A stretch of 64,000 nucleotides of DNA from Segatella copri (GTDB lineage: Bacteria; Bacteroidota; Bacteroidia; Bacteroidales; Bacteroidaceae): contig NZ_CP137557.1 of the NCBI RefSeq assembly GCF_019249655.2, forward strand, positions 3,071,001 through 3,135,000. Reading direction: 5' to 3'. The notes beneath the pieces are model-generated. The model ran no database searches. It was not told the origin of the DNA and saw only the letters and a program-made list of their open reading frames with translations. Below are positions 8,396 to 16,412 of the stretch, piece by piece. Positions within the stretch are counted from its first letter, which is position 1, and every line of letters begins with the position of its first letter. Position numbers and translations under genes: made by a program.

Positions 8396-8683
8396 ATGTA
8401 CAAAATAAAAAGAAGATATCAAGTTGTAAAGAAACAACCTTGGGTTGTGGATTTGCTTCTAAAGATAAATCCTAAGCATTTCGCTCTCTATGAGGCTAAA
8501 GATGACTGTCGAAAAAGTCTCATGGAAATCAATAAGACCATACGGTCTTTACCAGTACGATGGAGACGTGGTTCTTTCTCGCTATCCCATATACGAACCA
8601 TACTCTTATTAGATGATAAAATAGAGGTAAAGTACAAGTCCGGAAAGGAATGTATGGCTTTTTATATAGAAGAATTAAACTGA
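8396..8683 (+). CDS. Hypothetical protein of the replication operon
   Basis: A 95-residue basic protein (starts MYKIKRRYQVVKKQPWVVDL) with no motif I recognise. It sits 11 bp after the excisionase-like gene and 6 bp before the initiator gene, so it is co-transcribed with them. Confidence 0.55.
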   Translation: MYKIKRRYQVVKKQPWVVDLLLKINPKHFALYEAKDDCRKSLMEINKTIRSLPVRWRRGSFSLSHIRTILLLDDKIEVKYKSGKECMAFYIEELN

Positions 8684-8689
8684 TACGAT

Positions 8690-10021
8690 ATGAATACTGA
8701 TAACAGCTGGATAAAACTTCCACGAATGTTCATGAATTGGCAGTGGTATCAAAATACCAACATGGTTCATCTGTATCTCTATCTGTTGCTCAATGCTAAT
8801 ATAGAAAATAAGCTCTACTTTGGAATATCCATACAGAGAGGCGAATGTCTGGTATCTCTATCTACTCTTTCAAGAGATACAGGAATATCACGAGATTCCG
8901 TTAAGAGATACCTGAAAAAGCTCAAGGATACCAAAGATATCAGCTACAAAAAATTAAGCAAAGGACGTATTATTGTCCTTCTCGACTTTGATAAGTTTCA
9001 GCCTGTAGGAATCGACGAGCCTGCGCCTAATTGGATTAAACTTTACAGGAAAATATGTGACTGGCAGTGGTATCAAGATGCCAAGATGGTTCATCTGTTC
9101 GTGCATTTGATGTTGAAGGCAAGTATTATGAAAGGAAGTGATTTGTCTGATTCCTGGCAGCTGTGTACTAGTTTGAGAATATTAAGCAAGGAAACTGGGC
9201 TTAGCTTGCAAAACATCAGAACCTGTATCGGTAAGTTACAAAGAACTGGAGAAATAACGTTTAGAACTTTACCAACACACCTACAAAGCATCATAACCAT
9301 CTGCAACTCTGGTAGTTACCAAACATCAAAGCGACAAATCGCCCCGATGTCGCCCCAATGCCGCCCCGATGTCGCCCCGATTGAAGAATGTACTGTGTTA
9401 AAAATAGAAAACAATGAAATTTCAACACAGCAAAACTGCAACGTAAGTAACAGAATAACAGAGGTTTACAACGACACAAAACGACAAGCCGCCCCGATGT
9501 CGCCCCAATTGCGCCCCAATTGCGCCCCGATGTCGCCCCGATGTCGCCCCAATGCCGCCCCAATGCCGCCCCTACCTAAAGAATATAAGAATATAAGAAA
9601 TAAAGAAAGTAAGAAAATCAACACCAACAACGCGCGCACGCACGAAGAAGATTTCGTTGATTTTTCAGAAAAAGAAACATCAAAAGAAAACCAACAAAAG
9701 AAAGGTGAGAAAGAAAGTTTTCTTTCGCTTTCTCTTCACGATGATGTTTGGTTGGGTGCAATAAAGAAGAAGTTTGCTTTCAAAAGCATTGAAGAAGTGA
9801 AAGACAAAGTGGAGAACTTTGATTTGGATCATATCTGTAGAGGCAATAAGGAGCACAAAGATATAGTTGATTACAAAAGCCATTTTTGCGATTGGCTTAA
9901 GTTTAACCTGATGGAGCAATCTCCACGCAAACGCAAATGCACTCCTAATGCAGAACGTTGGGAAGGAGAGAAATTTGTTCCTAAAAGCTCGGAAGGAGGT
10001 ATATACAATGGTCCTTTCTGA
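8690..10021 (+). CDS. Replication initiator, lambda O-like, with duplicated winged-helix domain
   Basis: A 443-residue protein. Two similar ~100-residue domains lie in tandem: residues about 6-105 (WIKLPRMFMNWQWYQNTNMV) and about 111-210 (WIKLYRKICDWQWYQDAKMV). Each has a winged helix of the type found in phage replication organisers. Residues about 215-300 form a low-complexity linker coded by 11-bp DNA repeats. The C-terminal part (DVWLGAIKKKFAFKSIEEVK) is likely to be the partner-binding segment. It is followed, with a 14-bp overlap, by a DnaC-like loader. This initiator-plus-loader order with iterons inside the initiator gene matches lambda O and P. Initiator function is inferred from this architecture. 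Confidence 0.75.
   Translation: MNTDNSWIKLPRMFMNWQWYQNTNMVHLYLYLLLNANIENKLYFGISIQRGECLVSLSTLSRDTGISRDSVKRYLKKLKDTKDISYKKLSKGRIIVLLDFDKFQPVGIDEPAPNWIKLYRKICDWQWYQDAKMVHLFVHLMLKASIMKGSDLSDSWQLCTSLRILSKETGLSLQNIRTCIGKLQRTGEITFRTLPTHLQSIITICNSGSYQTSKRQIAPMSPQCRPDVAPIEECTVLKIENNEISTQQNCNVSNRITEVYNDTKRQAAPMSPQLRPNCAPMSPRCRPNAAPMPPLPKEYKNIRNKESKKINTNNARTHEEDFVDFSEKETSKENQQKKGEKESFLSLSLHDDVWLGAIKKKFAFKSIEEVKDKVENFDLDHICRGNKEHKDIVDYKSHFCDWLKFNLMEQSPRKRKCTPNAERWEGEKFVPKSSEGGIYNGPF
9341..9622. other. Candidate replication origin: 11-bp iterons plus AT-rich, purine-biased stretch
   Basis: Units of the form GCCCC(G/A)AT(G/T)(T/C/G)C repeat head to tail every 11 bp: four at 9341-9384 and seven plus a partial at 9491-9578. 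Both clusters are entered by a CGACAA motif. Directly after, 9577-9622 is AT-rich and almost all purine on the plus strand. Iterons followed by an asymmetric AT-rich tract inside an initiator gene is the layout of the lambda origin. Because 11 is not a multiple of 3, the repeat is read in three frames (PMS-PQL-RPN), so the DNA and not the peptide appears to be conserved. Confidence 0.6.
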
Positions 10022-10625
10022 TTTCAATTACGATACTGATTACTGCTACAGATGGCTGACGTTTCTGTTTAGCGAAGAAGTAAAACTGAGATATAGAGAA
10101 TACAAAGTTCACAAGCAACAACAAGAAGCAATACACAAGGTAGCAGACTGGATGGCAACATCAAAGTCTAGATTTGGGCTTGTCCTTAATGGTATTACCG
10201 GTAACGGAAAGACCACTCTGGTAAAAGCCATGCAGAACTTTTATAATATTTGCAAGTTCAAGAATCCTCTGAATGAAGAAGAGGCAGTCTTCTATACACA
10301 TGCAAGTATTACGTTTCTGACATCGAAAGAACTGTATCATCTGTATGCCTCAGATAAAAAGAGATTTGATAGATGTATGAATACGTTCATCCTCGCTGTC
10401 GATGACTTGGGCACAGAAGAGAGTGATTTCTGTCAGTATGGGAACAGATATAAACCGCTAGAGGAGTTGTTGTCTTATCGGTATGAAAGAATGCTACCAA
10501 CGATAGTGACAACCAATCTCAGCGGTAAGGCTATCCGTGAGAAATATGGCGATCGCCTTGCAGACCGTTTCAACGAAATGATGCAAGTTGTGACCATGCC
10601 TGACATAAACTTCAGGAACCCATAG
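10008..10625 (+). CDS. DnaC-like AAA+ helicase loader
   Basis: A 205-residue AAA+ ATPase. Walker A is GITGNGKTT (residues about 57-65), Walker B is FILAVDDLG (about 126-134), sensor 1 is TIVTTN (about 163-168), and an arginine-finger region reads YGDRLADRF. This is the DnaC/IstB pattern. It would load the replicative helicase at the origin in the preceding gene. ATG 10008 is chosen because a clear GGAGG lies 8-12 nt upstream, rare for this phylum, and the longer frame only shadows the initiator gene. Confidence 0.82.
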   Translation: MVLSDFNYDTDYCYRWLTFLFSEEVKLRYREYKVHKQQQEAIHKVADWMATSKSRFGLVLNGITGNGKTTLVKAMQNFYNICKFKNPLNEEEAVFYTHASITFLTSKELYHLYASDKKRFDRCMNTFILAVDDLGTEESDFCQYGNRYKPLEELLSYRYERMLPTIVTTNLSGKAIREKYGDRLADRFNEMMQVVTMPDINFRNP

Positions 10626-10735
10626 ATCGAATAAGCGAGCACAGAAGCGTCAAAAAGAGGAAAGACTGTAAGATGCACAACTGGTGCGAGAAAACGTCTA
10701 GAAGCGCGAAGAAAACGGCAAAAACGATAATTAAT

Positions 10736-11779
10736 ATGAAAATTTACGAAGAAGTTCTTAGAAAAACCAATAGTGGGCTTGAAATATTCATCTACTATTT
10801 GGGAAAGGAATGTCTTAATAAGAAATTTAAGAGTCCGTTTCGAAGTGATGACAAGCGACCGTCTTGCCATCTGTATGAGAACAAGAATAAAAATGGTGAG
10901 ACAACCTACTATTTGCAAGATTTTGGAGACAGTAGATGTTGCGGAAACTGTTTTGAAATCGCAGCAAAGGTTCTGAACATAAATATCAATACGGATTTCT
11001 ATGAACTACTGAAGAGGATTGACCAGGATTTGTGCCTCAATATCATAGAGCCTAGTAATCCAAACGTAGAGAAACGTCCGCTGGTTGATATTGTTCAGAT
11101 AAAGAAGGAAATTACTAAAGGGCGTACATCTAGTATAAAGTCTTTCACACCAGTGATACAGGATTTCCAACCTTCAGAAAAGGAATATTGGGGGAAATAT
11201 GGTATAGATGAAGATACGCTGCTGAGATACAATGTTCATAGTTTGAAAAGTGTTTCCTTCACAAAAAGTGAAGGTAAAGATTTTAATGTATATGGAAGCA
11301 AAACTATCCCAGCATTCGGATATTTCTTCAATGAAATGACAGGGCTTAAGGTGTACCGCCCCAAAGCCGAGAACAGATTCCTTTATGCCGGGAACTTACC
11401 TTCTCCTTATGTCTTCGGTTGGAAACAGCTTCCTGCCAAGGGGGAGTTTGTCTTCATCACCGGTGGAGAAAAGGATGTTCTTTCTCTTGCGGCGCACGGA
11501 TATAGTGCCATCGCTTTTAATAGTGAAACAGCAAAGATACCAGAAGATAAGCTTCTAGAACTTTCTGAAAGATTTCATAAAATAATATTTCTTTACGATA
11601 CAGATACTACAGGAGTTAAGGAATCGAGTTTAAGAGTAGAGGAATACAAGAATAAATATAATGTAAGAAGAGTGCAGCTACCTCTTGCCGGAACAAAGGC
11701 AGAGAAGGATATAAGCGATTATTTTGCTCTAGGAAATAGTTCTGAGGATTTCTCTAGTCTGATAACGAATATAGTATAA
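10736..11779 (+). CDS. DNA primase with CHC2-like and TOPRIM domains
   Basis: A 347-residue protein. The N-terminal part (KSPFRSDDKRPSCHLY, LQDFG, then CCGNCFEIA) resembles the CHC2 zinc/primer-binding domain of DnaG-like primases, although the usual zinc ligand spacing is altered. Residues about 235-330 are a TOPRIM fold: FITGGEKDVLSL has the catalytic glutamate and IIFLYDTDTTG the DxD. It would make primers for the element's replication. Third gene of the initiator-loader-primase module; the ATG at 10736 starts the first recognisable domain. Confidence 0.8.
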   Translation: MKIYEEVLRKTNSGLEIFIYYLGKECLNKKFKSPFRSDDKRPSCHLYENKNKNGETTYYLQDFGDSRCCGNCFEIAAKVLNININTDFYELLKRIDQDLCLNIIEPSNPNVEKRPLVDIVQIKKEITKGRTSSIKSFTPVIQDFQPSEKEYWGKYGIDEDTLLRYNVHSLKSVSFTKSEGKDFNVYGSKTIPAFGYFFNEMTGLKVYRPKAENRFLYAGNLPSPYVFGWKQLPAKGEFVFITGGEKDVLSLAAHGYSAIAFNSETAKIPEDKLLELSERFHKIIFLYDTDTTGVKESSLRVEEYKNKYNVRRVQLPLAGTKAEKDISDYFALGNSSEDFSSLITNIV

Positions 11780-11797
11780 AAGGTAAATAATAAGAAT

Positions 11798-12397
11798 ATG
11801 AAACAAGCAATTGGTTTTCTACAATACTCATCTGAGTATATATGCTTTTCCGCTATATCAGAAAGCGATAAAGAAAAGCTTTTGGAAGAAGGGTATTTAG
11901 CATCCTTTTTCCCTAGTTGCGTCTATGCTATAGACTGCAAGATTTTTAACCATCCTCATCATGGTATTGGCATCAGAAATATTAATGGTGGCGTTGAATT
12001 TCTGAATTTTAATGACATGAAGGATCCTATTTCTCTTCACAAAAGAGGCATTTCCATTATTCCATCGAATAATGAAAGCAAGAATAGATGCATTCTGTTT
12101 CTTACCATTACGGATTATCTGGCATACAAAGCTCTTGTGAATTTGCCAGTCATATTCTATGATGATAACTGTGACTGTATTATTCTTAATAATCATAAGA
12201 ATCTTGGCTACTTCCTCGTAGAAAGCGAGGATTACAATATTATAGATATGTTTTTGCCCAATACAGAAACAGGTAAAACCCTCACAAAGACTATATTAGA
12301 CAGAAACGCTGCTGCTAGAGACTGGGCATATACATACAAAGATTATACTAGCTTGCAGACATTTTTACAATCATATATTAAAGAAAATAAAATATGA
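11798..12397 (+). CDS. Divergent TOPRIM-primase-like protein
   Basis: A 199-residue protein. GIGIRNINGGVEFLN followed by HKRGISIIP resembles the G-G-x-E-x-R-N and 'KG-SK-I' segments of the Toprim/DUF3991 primase family found in Bacteroidetes mobile elements. The C-terminal KTILDRNAA region parallels their terminal helix. The acidic metal-binding residues expected of a working TOPRIM are not clearly present, so it may be a non-catalytic paralogue of the primase next to it. It follows the primase by 18 bp. Confidence 0.45.
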   Translation: MKQAIGFLQYSSEYICFSAISESDKEKLLEEGYLASFFPSCVYAIDCKIFNHPHHGIGIRNINGGVEFLNFNDMKDPISLHKRGISIIPSNNESKNRCILFLTITDYLAYKALVNLPVIFYDDNCDCIILNNHKNLGYFLVESEDYNIIDMFLPNTETGKTLTKTILDRNAAARDWAYTYKDYTSLQTFLQSYIKENKI

Positions 12398-12501
12398 ACA
12401 CAATTGTAATAGTATTTATTGTAGTTGTACTAGCATTAGTTCTAGCTTACATCTACGAAATTAAGTATACCTACAGAGACGGAGGGTTATGGAAGAAATA
12501 A
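12394..12501 (+). CDS. Small single-helix membrane protein
   Basis: A 35-residue frame: a hydrophobic segment (IVIVFIVVVLALVLAYIY) followed by a polar tail EIKYTYRDGGLWKK. Its ATG overlaps the stop of the preceding gene (ATGA), which supports coupled translation. Function unknown. Confidence 0.5.
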   Translation: MNTIVIVFIVVVLALVLAYIYEIKYTYRDGGLWKK

Positions 12502-12548
12502 CGAAACAGCAAACAGTTAATTCAGAGAACACTATATAGAAGAATAAT

Positions 12549-13127
12549 ATGGAAAATGATATTCTAAAAATTGAGGTTGCCAAACAGGATCTAAAAGAAA
12601 CTCCTGAATATTGGGCTTCGGAAAGTTACGAAACCATGATAGGTAAACTGCAAAAGCTTGTTGAAGCGAAAACCGGATATCCGCCATTTCGCAACACCAA
12701 AGTCATAAGAGAAGTCAGCTTCAAAATAACATCACGTACAACCCTAGAGCAAATTAGGGAACTACTGAACGACATTGAGAATGATTATAACATATCCTGT
12801 TTTCAAATTGCTATTGATAGGGGAAATAATACAGCCCATCTGCTATTTACTTGGATTCATCCGAAAACAGCATTACCTGTAAGGTTTAACAACAAGACTA
12901 GGTTCAAGCTGCTATCAGCTTACTTTGTGAGACGTTTACATCTGGAATATCCGAAAGATATGACAGAATGGGTCAGATATTTCATCATGGATGCATATAT
13001 TGAAGATAAGTCTGTATTTAGTAAGGCACTTGCAAGTTTGTCGAAGAAAGAAGACTCAACAGATAAAACGATTTTGGTTGAGTCTCTTCTGTATGCCCAG
13101 TACATGAGTGAAGGAAAAGTTAAATAG
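12549..13127 (+). CDS. Hypothetical protein
   Basis: A 192-residue soluble protein, not recognised. Its middle part (IAIDRGNNTAHLLFTWIHP) reads like an alpha/beta fold. It is 47 bp downstream of the small membrane protein and on the same strand, so it may belong to the replication operon. Confidence 0.55.
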   Translation: MENDILKIEVAKQDLKETPEYWASESYETMIGKLQKLVEAKTGYPPFRNTKVIREVSFKITSRTTLEQIRELLNDIENDYNISCFQIAIDRGNNTAHLLFTWIHPKTALPVRFNNKTRFKLLSAYFVRRLHLEYPKDMTEWVRYFIMDAYIEDKSVFSKALASLSKKEDSTDKTILVESLLYAQYMSEGKVK

Positions 13128-13136
13128 ATAAAGAAA

Positions 13137-13358
13137 ATGGATTTGTTAAGTTACCAAAAAGGAGATATCTTGTTTAGTAACTGTCAGACCCTTGTAAACC
13201 CAGTATCTTGTGATGGAACCATTGATAGTTACCTGTCAAAGAGGTTCTTCACGAGATACCCAGACATGTACGCCAAGTATTTGTATTTCTGTAAAGAATA
13301 TGCTGCTTACCATCCCCACTCTCACAAATTTACAAGAGAGCTGCTTCGTTCATATTAA
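13137..13358 (+). pseudogene. Truncated macro-domain gene
   Basis: 73 residues. The first 50 (QKGDILFSNCQTLVNPVSCD, then RYPDMYAKY) match the start of DarG-type macro domains, which normally run about 150 residues and remove or bind ADP-ribose. Here the family's GKGLA loop is replaced by GTIDSYLSK, and the frame then crosses into sequence antisense to the neighbouring DUF6169 gene and ends. The most likely explanation is a deletion that removed the C-terminal two thirds; the product is unlikely to be a working hydrolase. Confidence 0.6.
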
Positions 13359-13602
13359 AGAAGTTCTCTATGATAAGCACCACCGTATCACGCATTTCCA
13401 AGTCTCGTGGAGAAGGTATTTTATTTACATTGATGATAGAGAAGACATATGATTCTGCATTTTCAATTATGTCATCATTATCAAAGCCAATAGCAAGTAC
13501 CACACCAATATCACTTTTAAAGCGATAAGTTCGAGACTTTTCATGCCAATAAACCTCATAAGGAGCAGAAGCATTAATTATATCCAAAGAAAGGGGTTTC
13601 AT
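13249..13602 (-). pseudogene. DUF6169 family protein interrupted by a stop codon
   Basis: The first 90 codons (to a TAA at 13330-13332) encode the front of a DUF6169-like protein (PYEVYWHEKSRTYRFKSD). Reading through the TAA in the same frame gives ICESGDGKQHILYRN and ends at 13249-13251. That continuation matches the family's C-terminal 'LIYICD..' segment, with the tyrosine codon apparently mutated to TAA. Its start overlaps the stop of the 55-residue gene (TAATG). The 3' part collides with the truncated macro gene on the other strand. Confidence 0.6.
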
Positions 13603-13769
13603 TACCAAACATTTATATATTTAGGATATACACCCGTTCGTTCCTTATATTCCTCACAAAGACTCTTAGTAATTTCAGCTACACGAGCCTTTTTGCGTTC
13701 TTTTGCCGCCATAAATCTTTTCATAGCAGCTTCACGTTTTTCCCAAAATTCTTTATCCAATGTATCCAT
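13602..13769 (-). CDS. Small charged protein upstream of DUF6169
   Basis: A 55-residue, helix-forming, basic protein (MDTLDKEFWEKREAAMKRFM). Genes of this kind commonly precede DUF6169 genes in Bacteroidales, and the overlap (TAATG) supports an operon. A -7 element (TAGTTTTG on the minus strand, 13810-13817) lies 41 bp upstream. Function unknown. Confidence 0.6.
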   Translation of the reverse strand: MDTLDKEFWEKREAAMKRFMAAKERKKARVAEITKSLCEEYKERTGVYPKYINVW

Positions 13770-13918
13770 AATAGTTCTCCTTTTAAATTCTTTGATTGCA
13801 ATCTGCCGCCAAAACTACTCTTTTTTCTTGAAACCACCAAGAAAATCACAAGAAATCTGCAAGTTATCTGAAAATTACTACAAAAAAACGGGGCATCTGC
13901 ATAGTTCCGTGGATAAAA

Positions 13919-13958
13919 AAGGGAGCACCTGCCTAAACAGAGGTTTATGCAGGTGCCC
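13919..13958 (-). terminator. Terminator of the leftward 14.07-14.95 kb operon
   Basis: A strong two-part hairpin (GCACCTGC with GCAGGTGC, plus inner TAAAC with GTTTA). On the minus strand it runs into TTTTTT, so it ends transcripts coming from the right. Confidence 0.7.
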
Positions 13959-14000
13959 CAAAAAGTGATAACAGAAAGGTTTTGTTTTGAAATATAATAT

Positions 14001-14023
14001 CCCCCGATTCTCGCGAACCGGGG
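14001..14023 (-). terminator. Second hairpin, shared in sequence with the tra terminator
   Basis: CCCCCGATTC-tcgc-GAACCGGGG. Its reverse complement closely matches the hairpin at 46199-46224 at the end of the tra operon, so the element uses the same terminator module twice in opposite orientation. Confidence 0.6.
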
Positions 14024-14071
14024 AACCTAAATGCGAACCTTTTAAATTTATTTAGATGATGAACTTATAGC

Positions 14072-14221
14072 TTATGAATGATCATGCAGCCATGCCTTCT
14101 GCTCATAGCTGAAACGATCCCAGTTGGTTCTCTTCTTTCTTCTCTTTCCGCCACCTACAACAGCCTTTGTTGTACCCTTAGCCAAGGCACCAACAAACAA
14201 TATCATTAATAATGTCTCCAT
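14072..14221 (-). CDS. Small basic protein with N-terminal hydrophobic helix
   Basis: A 49-residue frame beginning METLLMILFVGALAKG, followed by a basic stretch GGGKRRKKRTNWDRF. It lies 12 bp after the stop of the leftward exported-protein gene and 49 bp before a hairpin, so it fits as the last gene of that operon. Not recognised. Confidence 0.45.
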   Translation of the reverse strand: METLLMILFVGALAKGTTKAVVGGGKRRKKRTNWDRFSYEQKAWLHDHS

Positions 14222-14233
14222 AATCTTGTAATT

Positions 14234-14950
14234 TTACTTTGTTATACTAAATGTTCCAAAAGGAATCTCCTGTGCAGAAGCTACAGCCATATAGATGATT
14301 CCATACTCTCCTGGTTCAAGCTCTGAAGCTGGGATGGTGAGCAGATAACTTTGACTGCCATACTTATGTCCAGAGAAGGAGAGATAACCCTTTTTCTGTG
14401 CATCAGAACTTCCGAGCACCGCAGGTTGGAGTGTCAGCCACTGTATTCTTCTGTCCTTCTTAGAAGCCTTGAAACGCACGATGCGGTAGATACCCATCGG
14501 GTCATAATCATTCTTCTCAGCCTTGATTAGTAATTGTATATCCTTTCCGTCATTTTTGATAGAATGAGCAGACTTACCTCCGGCAAAAGCAATATCCATT
14601 CCTTCCACTCCAGCCAAAGTGTTCACTGCATCGGCAGCAAGCCCTACACCGGCAGCTGTACCCATCACTCTTACACCGGTCTCCAGTCCAGCCATGCTAC
14701 CTGTGCTTAGTCCTACCATGCCACCTGCAAAACCGAGGTCACATACAGCACCTGCAATCTTTGAGAACTTAGAGAACTTGTTCTGGTGTTTTTCTACCTT
14801 GCCATTTTCCTTTGGAAGAACGACATATGTAGAATCGCTAGTAAGCATACAATAGCTACCAATGAACTCAGGCTCTGGAGCCGTTACCTGTTGTGCAAAA
14901 CCAACTACTGAGGCAGACAACAATACTAAAGAGATAAATAACTTCTTCAT
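14234..14950 (-). CDS. Exported protein with glycine-rich membrane-like segment
   Basis: A 238-residue protein with a signal peptide (MKKLFISLVLLSASVVGFAQ). Residues about 62-115 are rich in Gly, Ala and Val (VCDLGFAGGMVGLSTGSMAG), suggesting a membrane-inserting or amphipathic region. The rest is beta-like. Not recognised. It is transcribed leftward from a strong promoter that is divergent from parA. Confidence 0.6.
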   Translation of the reverse strand: MKKLFISLVLLSASVVGFAQQVTAPEPEFIGSYCMLTSDSTYVVLPKENGKVEKHQNKFSKFSKIAGAVCDLGFAGGMVGLSTGSMAGLETGVRVMGTAAGVGLAADAVNTLAGVEGMDIAFAGGKSAHSIKNDGKDIQLLIKAEKNDYDPMGIYRIVRFKASKKDRRIQWLTLQPAVLGSSDAQKKGYLSFSGHKYGSQSYLLTIPASELEPGEYGIIYMAVASAQEIPFGTFSITK

Positions 14951-14981
14951 ATTATTAACACTTTATGTTATATTTCTAATG

Positions 14982-15059
14982 CAAAGGTACAAAAAAAACA
15001 TTATATATACAAATATTTATATATTTATTTGGTAATATAAACAATTATTTATATCTTTG
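14982..15059. promoter_or_regulatory. Divergent promoters for the exported protein and parA
   Basis: Minus strand: TACCTTTG at 14982-14989, 32 bp before the leftward ATG. Plus strand: TATCTTTG at 15052-15059, 87 bp before parA. The region between is nearly pure A/T, and ParA-type proteins often bind such regions to regulate themselves. Autoregulation is an inference. Confidence 0.6.
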
Positions 15060-15145
15060 CAGCATAAAATAAATATATAGTTATTTTTCTACATAAGATT
15101 ATAATTATATATGTATATAATAAAATAATAAAAGGATTAAAGAAT

Positions 15146-15913
15146 ATGGCTAAACAAGCAAAGATTATCGCCTTCGCCAACCATAAAGGTGGTGTCGGTA
15201 AGACAACAACAACAGCAAGTATGGGTTCTATCTTAGCCGCAAAGGGATATAAGGTTCTTCTTATAGATCTTGACGCTCAGGCAAACCTTACAAGTTCGCT
15301 CCTCAAAGGAAATGTCGAGAATACCATCTACGATGGATTAAAAGAACAGTCTTCCAAATCCCTTATTATATATAAGGTAAGAGAAGACGTTAAATTGGAT
15401 ATCATTCCTGCTGACCTCAACCTTGCCCAGGCTGATTTGGAACTGGCAGGTAAAATGGCTCGTGAAAGAATCCTTTCCGATCTTCTTGAAGACTACAAGG
15501 AGCAGTATGATTACATCTTCATTGATTGTCCTCCGTCACTCGGTCTGCTGACGTTAAATGCTCTTACTGCATCAGATTATGCCATAATACCACTTGTCGC
15601 GGAAGTATTGCCATTCAATGGATTGAAGATGATTTTTGACTTCATAAATAAGATTAAGAAAGTTCTCAATCCAAGAATCAATATATTTGGTATTGTAATT
15701 ACCAGATGGGAACAGACAAAGTTAAGTAAGAATATTGAGGAAGGTCTTCGTACTCAACTCCACGAAATGGTATTTTCAACGAAAATACGCAAGAATGTGA
15801 CTATTGCGCAAGCCCCATTGGAAGCTGTCAATATTGTCGATTATGACAAGAAAAGTAATGGTGCTATTGACTACATGTCACTTGTTGATGAGTTTTTGGA
15901 GAGAATGAAATAG
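15146..15913 (+). CDS. parA: ParA-family partition ATPase
   Basis: A 255-residue ParA/Soj protein without an N-terminal HTH. The deviant Walker A is KGGVGKTTTT (residues about 12-21), motif 2 is LLIDLDAQANLTSS (about 39-52), and Walker B-like is YIFIDCPPSLG (about 118-128). It would move or anchor the circular or replicating form of the element. Together with the replication module it suggests a plasmid-like extrachromosomal phase. The small gene 40 bp downstream is the likely DNA-binding partner. Confidence 0.88.
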   Translation: MAKQAKIIAFANHKGGVGKTTTTASMGSILAAKGYKVLLIDLDAQANLTSSLLKGNVENTIYDGLKEQSSKSLIIYKVREDVKLDIIPADLNLAQADLELAGKMARERILSDLLEDYKEQYDYIFIDCPPSLGLLTLNALTASDYAIIPLVAEVLPFNGLKMIFDFINKIKKVLNPRINIFGIVITRWEQTKLSKNIEEGLRTQLHEMVFSTKIRKNVTIAQAPLEAVNIVDYDKKSNGAIDYMSLVDEFLERMK

Positions 15914-15953
15914 TTTTTTCTATTAATGAGGTTTTATAAATAAATTATATATT

Positions 15954-16295
15954 ATGGCAAAGGATATCAATTCAGATGCTATGAGCAATCTGCTCCAAGG
16001 TCTTACTTCGGATAATGAAACCGCCACCACTTCATCTTCATCGAAGAAAGATAACAACATGAAGTCTGCCGAAAGAAAGAAGCCGTCCGGTAAAGTAAGA
16101 AGCGAAACCATTTCTACTTTGGTAGATTGTGACAAAATGGCAAAGATTCGTTCTATTGCAACCATAGAAGGTTTATCTATTCGAGATGTGATAGGAGTAG
16201 GAATAAACATGGTTATAGAAAAATATGAGAAAAGTCATGGTGCTATTCATGTAAAAAAGAAGCAAAAAGGCAATATTGATGAAATATTTAAGTAG
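15954..16295 (+). CDS. Small ParA partner, probable ribbon-helix-helix-type DNA-binding protein
   Basis: A 113-residue protein. The first 60 residues are polar and Ser/Lys rich. Residues about 47-95 (VRSETISTLVDCDKMAKIRS, then LSIRDVIGVGINMVIEKYE) look like a ribbon-helix-helix, as in ParG or DUF3408-type partition partners. It lies 40 bp after parA in the same direction, which is the main evidence for its role. Confidence 0.6.
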   Translation: MAKDINSDAMSNLLQGLTSDNETATTSSSSKKDNNMKSAERKKPSGKVRSETISTLVDCDKMAKIRSIATIEGLSIRDVIGVGINMVIEKYEKSHGAIHVKKKQKGNIDEIFK

Positions 16296-16304
16296 TATCT
16301 CACC

Positions 16305-16360
16305 CACCCCTCAGTAAACAAGGACATAACAATCTATACCCTTGAAAATACCGAGGGGTG
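16305..16360. other. GC-rich inverted repeat in the parA-downstream gap
   Basis: CACCCCTC at 16305-16312 pairs perfectly with GAGGGGTG at 16353-16360. A G-rich run (TTAGGGGGCGAGCAG) follows in otherwise AT-rich DNA. It could be a terminator for parA, a partition site or part of an origin of transfer. Nothing in the sequence decides between these. Confidence 0.4.
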
Positions 16361-16412
16361 TTAGGGGGCGAGCAGACCCTTATATCTTTACTCACAACTT
16401 AATTAAAAAAAG

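Noticed and set aside
9341..9578. CRISPR array or simple coding repeat for the 11-bp units
   Set aside because: Units are contiguous without spacers, and 11 bp is out of phase with codons, so an iteron explanation fits better.
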